Assembly (NCBI GenBank): GCA_903877945.1
Contig: CAIRFY010000121.1
Span: 1-5,348, forward strand
Reading direction: 5' to 3'
DNA length: 5,348 bases
From: an uncultured Oscillochloris sp.
Lineage (GTDB): Bacteria; Chloroflexota; Chloroflexia; Chloroflexales; Chloroflexaceae
A program made the translations under genes and the position numbers. Of this stretch, positions 1 to 4,939 are shown in pieces (the first letter of the stretch is position 1; each line of letters opens with the position of its first letter). Under the pieces are notes generated by a model. The model had not been told where the DNA came from and searched no databases. It saw only the letters and a program-made list of their open reading frames with translations.

Positions 1-1400
1 AAGATATTTACAACTGTAGTACTATCGGCTATCGGCTATCGGCTATCGGCCTGCTCATCGCCTCCCTGATCATCTACCCGCCTCTGTGGGATCCGTTCTG
101 GCCCCGGCAGGCTGGACTAGTCGCGCCCAGCCCGCCCCGGCTGGCCTTCGGGCACTATGGACTCTGGGACGATGCGCGGCGCGAGGGCGAACTGCTAGCG
201 GCCTTCGGGCGGGTGGATACGGCTCTGGAGCAGCAGATTCGCGCTGCTGCTGGCCCGCAGATCTTCACCGATATGCCGGGGACAGCCGCCGCCGCCGGGG
301 CCGTGTCGCGCATGCAGGTCTTCGAGGCCCGCCAACTGATCGACCAGGGCGCAGCCGACCAGTCCGCCCTGCTGGCCGACCTAGCCGGTGGCACGCCGCC
401 CCTGGCCGTGCTCGACTACCTGGGCAACTGGCTGACCCCCGAGATCGTCGCGGTGCTGCGCCACCGCTACGCCCAGGACGGTTCTCTGGGGACCTTCGAC
501 CTTTACCGACCAGTGGACGCCGGGCCGCAGCGGGCGGTCACTCCGCCAGCCGACATGGGCGCGGGCCTTGAGATTGCCAGCTACGCCCTGGCCGCGCCCC
601 TGAGCGTCGCCTACGAGCCAGGCGAGTTGCTGACCATCGCACTTAATTGGCGACGGGCGGACGTGGCCCCAGCCGAGGCTGCCATCGTCGTGGTGGCGCA
701 CCTGACGACAACGGGAGGTGTCCCCCTGCGCGAGAGCGAACTGCCGCTGATCTACGCTGCCCTCCCGCCGAGGCACTGGCCCGCCGGGGTTGCCGTCCAG
801 CACCTTCAGACCCTGGCTCTGCCCGAGGAGCTACCGCCGGGGCGCTACGGGCTGGCCGTGGAACTGCGCGGCGGCGGCGCAGCCCTCGCTCCGCCCCGCC
901 GGATTACCGAGATCACGGTGCGAGCGGCGGGCGGGCGTACTTTTGAAGAAACGGGACACTTCGTACCCGCGCCGATCATGCGCGCCTGGGCCGAGCTTGG
1001 CGGGATCGAACGAATTGGCCTGCCCCTCACCCCGGTGGTGCCCTTCGCCTGGGGGCGACTCCAGTGCTTCGAACTGGCATGCCTGGAGCTACGCGACGGC
1101 AAGGTTGGCACCCGCCCCTTGGGCACACAGCTCTATCTGGCCGAAACCATCCGTAGCGTGGGGTGCCCAGAAGGCCCGCTCAACGACGGGGTCTGCGCAG
1201 GGTTTAAGGATTTGGCCGAACAGCATGGCGGAAGCCTGGGGACGCCCGTGAGCGGCGAGTTGCTACGGAACGACTGGCTCGTGCAATGGACAACCGAGGC
1301 GCGTCTGGAGCGCCGACCAGCGACGGGCCAGCAGGGACTCGGTCGCCTAGGCGACGAGAGCCTGCGCCTGCCGCCGGGCGAGCGCTACCGCTGGCCGTGA
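1..1400 (+). CDS. C-terminal part of a multi-membrane protein, probable GT-C family glycosyltransferase with fused surface modules (5' partial)
   Basis: The reading frame with codons starting at nt 3 is open from the left edge to a TGA at 1398-1400, so the start is outside the window; the GTG at 213 is internal. In order: a hydrophobic stretch (about nt 36-80, LSAIGLLIASLIIY) that looks like a last membrane helix. A soluble domain follows (about 213-520, with FTDMPG, FEARQL and DYLGNWLTPE, ending FDLYRP), resembling the external C-terminal domain of dolichyl-phosphate-mannose/ArnT-like transferases of Chloroflexota. Next comes an Ig-like beta-sandwich (about 564-920, YEPGELL, ELPPGRYGL), then two related modules (936-1127 and 1191-1367) with an ETGHFVPAP...GG...G.PLTP pattern. 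Inferred role: sugar transfer from a lipid carrier on the outer face of the membrane. The catalytic N-terminal half is not visible, so the enzyme assignment is a family-resemblance guess. The 22-49 repeat may shift its frame (see findings). The gene converges on citrate synthase. Confidence 0.6.
   Translation, partial: DIYNCSTIGYRLSAIGLLIASLIIYPPLWDPFWPRQAGLVAPSPPRLAFGHYGLWDDARREGELLAAFGRVDTALEQQIRAAAGPQIFTDMPGTAAAAGAVSRMQVFEARQLIDQGAADQSALLADLAGGTPPLAVLDYLGNWLTPEIVAVLRHRYAQDGSLGTFDLYRPVDAGPQRAVTPPADMGAGLEIASYALAAPLSVAYEPGELLTIALNWRRADVAPAEAAIVVVAHLTTTGGVPLRESELPLIYAALPPRHWPAGVAVQHLQTLALPEELPPGRYGLAVELRGGGAALAPPRRITEITVRAAGGRTFEETGHFVPAPIMRAWAELGGIERIGLPLTPVVPFAWGRLQCFELACLELRDGKVGTRPLGTQLYLAETIRSVGCPEGPLNDGVCAGFKDLAEQHGGSLGTPVSGELLRNDWLVQWTTEARLERRPATGQQGLGRLGDESLRLPPGERYRWP
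22..49. repeat. Tandem heptanucleotide repeat, 4 copies of CTATCGG
   Basis: Four exact, adjacent copies of the 7-mer CTATCGG occupy 22-49, followed by CCTG. They lie inside the coding sequence of the left-hand membrane protein, at its probable last membrane helix. Because 7 is not a multiple of 3, gain or loss of one unit shifts the reading frame, the usual property of contingency repeats. Four units is short for frequent slippage, so a fixed expansion or a sequencing/assembly error is also possible. Confidence 0.9.
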
Positions 1401-1415
1401 AATACCGATGTTTCA
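1398..1415. other. Small inverted repeat spanning both convergent stop codons
   Basis: TGAAATA (1398-1404) and TGTTTCA (1409-1415) can form a 7-bp stem with one G-U pair (T1403-G1410) and a CCGA loop. Its outer ends are exactly the TGA of the left gene and the complement of the TGA of citrate synthase. The stem is AT-rich and weak, and I see no strong T-run on either side. A role as a bidirectional terminator is possible but poorly supported; nothing else in the 12-base gap looks like one. Confidence 0.3.
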
Positions 1416-2552
1416 ACGCTCAGCGCGGGCGACGAAGGGGCGCGGGGCCGGGCCGATATACTCGGCCTCAGGGCGCACCAAGCGGGTCACACCAAGCTGT
1501 TCGCGGATGTGGCCGACCCAGCCGGGCAGACGGGCGATGGCGAAAGCCAGGGTGAAGGTATCAACCGGCAGGCCAAGCTGGTAGAGCAACGGGGCGCTAT
1601 AGAACTCGACGTTGGGGTAGAGCGTGCGCGCCTGGAAGTGCGGGTGGCCCAGGATGTAGGCCGCCACCGCCTCGGCCACCGCGTGCGGGCGCACATCGGT
1701 ACCGGGCCGAGCGGACAGCGCCGCCGAATGCTGGCGCAAGTGGCGCACGCGGGGGTCTTCGATTCTGTAGATACGGTGGCCGACCCCCATCAGGCGACCC
1801 TTGCGGGCCAGCAGCGCCTCGATGTACGCGGGGGCCGCCGTCGGATCACCGATGGACAGGAAGGCACGCATCGCGTGTTCGTTAGCCCCGCCGTGGGCCG
1901 TACCTTTGAGGGTAGCCAGGGCGGCGTCAACCGCCGCGTAGAGATCGTTCTGGGCGCTGGTTACAATCCGGGCCACAAACGTCGAGACATTCAGGCCATG
2001 CTCAGCCAGCAGCACCAGGTAAGTGTTGAAGGCGGCCTCCTCCTCAGGGGCGGGCCGCCGCCCGTGGAGGGCGTGCAGGAACGCCGCAGCGTGGCCGAGG
2101 TCAGCGTCGGGCTGCACCGGCTCGTGGCCCGCACGCAGGCGAACGTAGGCCGCCACCAGCATCGGCAGCTTCGCCGTCAGGTGCAGGCCGTCGGCCAGGA
2201 TCGTCTCGGCACGCATGGTCGCGGGGCGATCCAGACCAGCCAGCAGGCTCACCGCAGCCCGCAGCACATCCGGCGCGTGGCCGACGCGGGGCAATCCGCG
2301 CACAAGCGCGATCTCCTCGGGGGCGAGGACGCGGGCGACTGCCATTTCGCTACGCAGCGCGGAATACTGCGCAGCCGTAGGCAGTTCGCCGTGCCAGAGC
2401 AGGTACAGCACCTCCTCCCACTGGGCACCGTCGGCCAGATCGTGAACATTGTAGCCGCAGAAACTCAGGCAACCGGCGTCCCCATCGATCAGACCAAGGT
2501 GGCTCTGGGCTACGATTGTGCCATCCAGACCCATACTGCTATATGTACTCAC
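1413..2552 (-). CDS. Citrate synthase family protein (short, 379 aa)
   Basis: Citrate synthase condenses acetyl-CoA with oxaloacetate to citrate at entry to the TCA cycle; close relatives make 2-methylcitrate from propionyl-CoA. The 379 residues match the short dimeric type and look full length. Family blocks seen: LIDGDAGCLSFCGYNVHDLA (21-40), EEVLYLLWHGELP (46-58), HGLNVSTF (185-192), GTAHGGANE (217-225; His220 matches the first catalytic His), GVGHRIY (256-262; His259 matches the second), NVEFYS (314-319), FAIARLPGW (337-345) and RPEAEYIGP (360-368). The position normally held by the catalytic Asp (NVDFYSG in many bacteria) is Glu316, and the next Gly is Ala320. The GTG start at 2552 is chosen because AGAGGA lies 8 bases upstream; the ATG seven codons in lacks such spacing. 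It follows the lipoprotein gene by 28 bases and is probably co-transcribed. Sequence alone does not separate citrate from 2-methylcitrate synthase, so no symbol is given. Confidence 0.92.
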   Translation of the reverse strand: MSTYSSMGLDGTIVAQSHLGLIDGDAGCLSFCGYNVHDLADGAQWEEVLYLLWHGELPTAAQYSALRSEMAVARVLAPEEIALVRGLPRVGHAPDVLRAAVSLLAGLDRPATMRAETILADGLHLTAKLPMLVAAYVRLRAGHEPVQPDADLGHAAAFLHALHGRRPAPEEEAAFNTYLVLLAEHGLNVSTFVARIVTSAQNDLYAAVDAALATLKGTAHGGANEHAMRAFLSIGDPTAAPAYIEALLARKGRLMGVGHRIYRIEDPRVRHLRQHSAALSARPGTDVRPHAVAEAVAAYILGHPHFQARTLYPNVEFYSAPLLYQLGLPVDTFTLAFAIARLPGWVGHIREQLGVTRLVRPEAEYIGPAPRPFVARAER

Positions 2553-2560
2553 AGGATGAT

Positions 2561-2567
2561 TCCTCTT
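2561..2567 (-). promoter_or_regulatory. Ribosome binding site of the citrate synthase gene
   Basis: The minus strand reads AAGAGGA here, 8 bases before the GTG at 2552. It decides the choice of GTG over the in-frame ATG seven codons later. It lies wholly in the 28-base gap after the lipoprotein stop codon, so citrate synthase can initiate independently on a shared mRNA. Confidence 0.7.
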
Positions 2568-2580
2568 GCTCGCGTCATTA

Positions 2581-4626
2581 TCACGGCACCCCCACTAGTT
2601 CCACCGCGTCGATCTCGCTCCAGTTTGCGCCGCTGCGCTGATCCACCGTGATTCGCACCTTCACGATTCGGCTAAGGGTCTGCGGAAAACTGATCGGCAG
2701 TACCAGGGGGCAGGTGCCACTCAGAGCGGGTGCGTTTGTGTAGACCGGGACGACCTCGCCGCGCTCATCGACCAGAACGACCTCGCTAATGTAGCCGGGC
2801 TGGTGGTTCTGGTGAATCGTGAGCCCGGTGGCGAAGACGGGCGTCTTGAACGTCAGATCGAGACGATCCAGGCCGTTAGGGTCAGCCGAGGTCCATGCGT
2901 CGGTGCTGTCCATGCAGCCCAGAACATTTGGCGGGCCGACAGCCCGTTCTGGGCTATAGTCCGGCGCGTAGAAGCTGCTCGCCGTAGCCGAGGTAGCCCA
3001 CTGGTGCAAGAGGGATGTGTCGGGCAGCGGGGTGGCCCCGGCGATATTTGTGGCCGCGATGGATGCTGCTGTACCCTCGGCCAGCGGATCAGCGTTCAGG
3101 CGCAGAGCGGTGACGGCGCTGTACTCGCCGCTGTTATCGCTCACCCAGACAACCCCGCCGGGAGCGACAGTGATACCGTTAGGCAGGCTGAACTCGCCCG
3201 CACGCGGGGCGTTACCTGGCGCGGCAATGCCGCCGCCTCGCGCCACCTCGATACCACCAGGGGAGAGCCTCACCACACCAGAGGCGTAGGTAGCCAGATA
3301 AATGTCGCCTCGTGGGTCGATGTCGATAGCCCCAGCAGCAAGGCTCTTGGCGGCAGCCGGGTCGCCGAAGCGGGCCAACTCGGTGCCGTTTGGCGCAAGT
3401 TTGACCACCGAGCCGCCGAAGGTTTCAGCCAGGTAGATATTGCCCCCACCGTCAACCGCCAGGTCGGCCGGGGCCAAGTCGGCGGGGAGGGCCACCCGCC
3501 GAACCAGTGTACCCTCGGAGCTAAAGATCATCACGCTGGTGGAAACCTGCCCACTAGGGTTAGGGCGGCTATCGAGGGCGTAGATGTCGCTGCCGGGGCC
3601 AAGGGCGATACGCTGGGGCGAGGAGAGACCGAACTGCTCGGGGCCGTCACCGGCGCTGCCCCAGCGCCCCACAAACGTGCCGTCGAGGCGGAAGTGGGCC
3701 ACCGCATTGCGCCCGTAGTCAGCCACAAACAGGTCACCGCTAGAGGTACGCACAATGTCGTAGGCGTCGAGCAGATCATTGGCACCGAAAGTGGTGATCA
3801 GCGCGCCGTCGGGGGCAAAAACCCACACGCCCCGGCTGCTCTCGGCGAGGTAGAGGGTACCATCGGGGGCGACAGCCATGCCGCGTGCCGAGACGAAGCG
3901 GGCGTCACGCGGGCCGCCGCTCCCACCGACGCGCAGGAGAAAGCCGGGCGGGCCGTGGCGCAGCAAGTCGGGCTGCTGGGCCACCCCCACCGGCGTCGGC
4001 GTCGGCGTGGTCGCAGGGGTAAAGAAGCGCAGGCTAGAGAGCATCGCCGCGAAGAGATCGCGCTGCGCGTTCCAACCATCGGGAGAAGCCTGGCCAAGCA
4101 CCCGCACCACACTATCGGGGCCAACGATCACCGCCAGGCGTCCGGCACCGCTGGGGCCGTGCATGTCAGCCACCAGCCCAAGGCGACCATCGACGGTGAT
4201 CGGCGAGGTGGCGTCGATGGTGTAGTTGGCCTTCTGGGCCGCGCCGCTACTCACCTTAAAAAACGACTCGGGGCTGCTGGCGGCCGCTGCGCCATATTGG
4301 GCGGCCACCAAGCCCGATGGCGTGGCGTCCACGCTGATCACCAAGTCGGGGCCGGGGCTAGTGCGGCCCAGGCTCTCCTGGCTAGGGGCCAGGGTCAACG
4401 TATTCGAGACAACCGTGCTGACCCAGCCAGCGGGGGCGCGCACGCGAAAGCCAGCCGCGTCAACAGCGATCTCGGAGGCGAGAGAGATGGGCGTCGGCGA
4501 GGGTGGAGCGACGGTGACAGTGGGCTCGCTGGGCGTAGGAGCCAGGCCGGGGATGCCGGGCAGCGCACAGGCGGCAAACAAGAGCATCGCCGCAAGCGGC
4601 AACGCGCGGCGCAGCAGGCGGTGCAT
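2581..4626 (-). CDS. Secreted lipoprotein with NHL beta-propeller and C-terminal discoidin-like domain
   Basis: This 681-residue protein has a lipoprotein signal peptide: basic start MHRLLRR, a hydrophobic core and lipobox LFAAC with Cys20 as the lipidation site. A Pro/Thr-rich spacer (about 27-48) follows, then a small alpha/beta domain (about 50-203, start GFRVRAPAGW) resembling the PsbP-like domains of bacterial lipoproteins, then a TPTPTPV linker (207-213). Residues about 225-510 are NHL-type propeller blades, recognisable from repeats such as GMAVAPDGTLYLAES, DLAVDGGGNIYLAET, AIDIDPRGDIYLATY and GITVAPGGVVWVSDN. Residues about 550-680 (YSPERAVGPPNV ... AWTS ... SEIDAVELVG) look like a galactose-binding/discoidin-like sandwich. 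Expected location is the outer face of the membrane; a binding or scaffold role is inferred and no catalytic motif is seen. The ATG at 4626 is supported by AAGAGG 6 bases upstream. Tandem stops TGA TAA end it 28 bases before citrate synthase. Confidence 0.85.
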   Translation of the reverse strand: MHRLLRRALPLAAMLLFAACALPGIPGLAPTPSEPTVTVAPPSPTPISLASEIAVDAAGFRVRAPAGWVSTVVSNTLTLAPSQESLGRTSPGPDLVISVDATPSGLVAAQYGAAAASSPESFFKVSSGAAQKANYTIDATSPITVDGRLGLVADMHGPSGAGRLAVIVGPDSVVRVLGQASPDGWNAQRDLFAAMLSSLRFFTPATTPTPTPVGVAQQPDLLRHGPPGFLLRVGGSGGPRDARFVSARGMAVAPDGTLYLAESSRGVWVFAPDGALITTFGANDLLDAYDIVRTSSGDLFVADYGRNAVAHFRLDGTFVGRWGSAGDGPEQFGLSSPQRIALGPGSDIYALDSRPNPSGQVSTSVMIFSSEGTLVRRVALPADLAPADLAVDGGGNIYLAETFGGSVVKLAPNGTELARFGDPAAAKSLAAGAIDIDPRGDIYLATYASGVVRLSPGGIEVARGGGIAAPGNAPRAGEFSLPNGITVAPGGVVWVSDNSGEYSAVTALRLNADPLAEGTAASIAATNIAGATPLPDTSLLHQWATSATASSFYAPDYSPERAVGPPNVLGCMDSTDAWTSADPNGLDRLDLTFKTPVFATGLTIHQNHQPGYISEVVLVDERGEVVPVYTNAPALSGTCPLVLPISFPQTLSRIVKVRITVDQRSGANWSEIDAVELVGVP

Positions 4627-4632
4627 GGGGTA

Positions 4633-4638
4633 CCTCTT
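4633..4638 (-). promoter_or_regulatory. Ribosome binding site of the lipoprotein gene
   Basis: The minus strand reads AAGAGG, separated by 6 bases from the ATG at 4624-4626. It fixes the start, which also gives a well-formed lipoprotein signal peptide. Confidence 0.7.
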
Positions 4639-4658
4639 GGATTGTTGGATACCCCCTG

Positions 4659-4667
4659 ATTATAGCA
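4659..4667 (-). promoter_or_regulatory. Extended -10 promoter (TGCTATAAT) of the lipoprotein-citrate synthase unit
   Basis: On the minus strand 4667-4659 reads TGCTATAAT: a consensus TATAAT box preceded by TG one base upstream, the extended -10 form for housekeeping sigma factors. The best -35 candidate about 17-19 bases upstream (around ACACAA/GACACA, 4682-4690) is weak, as is common with extended -10 promoters. Transcription would start near 4652, giving a leader of about 25 bases that contains the AAGAGG site. The rest of the window is GC-rich, so this AT-rich box stands out. It lies between the lipoprotein gene and the minisatellite, so the array is upstream of the transcript. Confidence 0.6.
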
Positions 4668-4717
4668 TCCAAAAGCCCGGTGTTGTGTCGCGTAGTCTTG
4701 CGGATGGTTTAGTAAGG

Positions 4718-4749
4718 AGGCGAGGAGGCGAAGAGGCGAAGACGCGAGG
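4718..4749. repeat. Inverted arm of the minisatellite: 4 units of AGGCGAGG type
   Basis: Four adjacent 8-bp units read AGGCGAGG, AGGCGAAG, AGGCGAAG and ACGCGAGG. The first is the exact reverse complement of the main array unit CCTCGCCT; the last is the exact reverse complement of the variant CCTCGCGT. With the array that begins 9 bases later this forms a large inverted repeat. Confidence 0.85.
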
Positions 4750-4790
4750 CTATCGCCACCTCGCCACCTCGCGTCCTCGCCACCTCGCGT
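4718..4790 (-). terminator. Possible long hairpin terminator or RNA barrier after the mutase gene
   Basis: In minus-strand RNA, the unit ACGCGAGG (4774-4767) pairs perfectly with CCTCGCGT (4749-4742). The next outward units (4775-4798) pair with 4741-4718 at about 7 of 8 positions each, counting G-U pairs. This gives a stem of roughly 32 bp around a loop of about 17 bases. It sits downstream of the mutase stop and upstream of the lipoprotein promoter, where a terminator would be expected. There is no U-run after the stem, so it does not meet the classical intrinsic-terminator pattern; the role is inferred. Confidence 0.35.
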
Positions 4791-4934
4791 CCTCGCCACC
4801 TCGCGTCCTCGCCACCTCGCGTCCTCGCCTCCTCGCCTCCTCGCCACCTCGCCACCTCGCCTCCTCGCCTCCTCGCCTCCTCGCCTCCTCGCCTCCTCGC
4901 CTCCTCGCCTCCTCGCCTCCTCGCCTCCTCGCCT
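4759..4934. repeat. Octanucleotide minisatellite, 22 units of CCTCGCCT/CCTCGCCA/CCTCGCGT
   Basis: Starting at 4759, 22 consecutive 8-bp units run without a phase break to 4934; a decayed unit TATCGCCA precedes them at 4751-4758. Units 1-8 alternate CCTCGCCA and CCTCGCGT (four copies of a 16-mer, 4759-4822), units 9-10 are CCTCGCCT, 11-12 are CCTCGCCA, and 13-22 (4855-4934) are ten identical CCTCGCCT units. Three units make 24 bases, so every frame on both strands is open and encodes an 8-residue repeat; long open frames through here are artefacts. The array ends 5 bases from the mutase stop codon and, with the inverted arm and the promoter, fills the 313-base gap between the two genes. Confidence 0.95.
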
Positions 4935-4939
4935 CTCCG

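Noticed and set aside
213..215. GTG at 213 as the true start of the left-hand gene
   Set aside because: The same frame is open upstream to the window edge, encodes a plausible membrane helix and flank, and no ribosome site was seen before 213.
86..571. Overlapping plus-strand frame of 161 codons in the left gene
   Set aside because: Arg/Pro/Ala-rich out-of-frame reading of the same region; the conserved DYLGNWLTPE block lies in the other frame.
1509..2651. Long plus-strand open frame of 380 codons opposite citrate synthase
   Set aside because: It is the complement of a clear citrate synthase gene in GC-rich DNA; the product is rich in Arg, Gln and Gly, has no recognisable domain, and no ribosome site was seen.
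2803..4659. Long plus-strand open frame of 618 codons opposite the lipoprotein gene
   Set aside because: Stop codons are depleted by GC-rich codon use on the other strand; the translation shows no family motif, while the minus strand gives a signal peptide, NHL blades and a C-terminal domain.
4718..4934. CRISPR array
   Set aside because: Units are 8 bp and contiguous with no spacers, and no cas gene is present; this is a simple tandem repeat.
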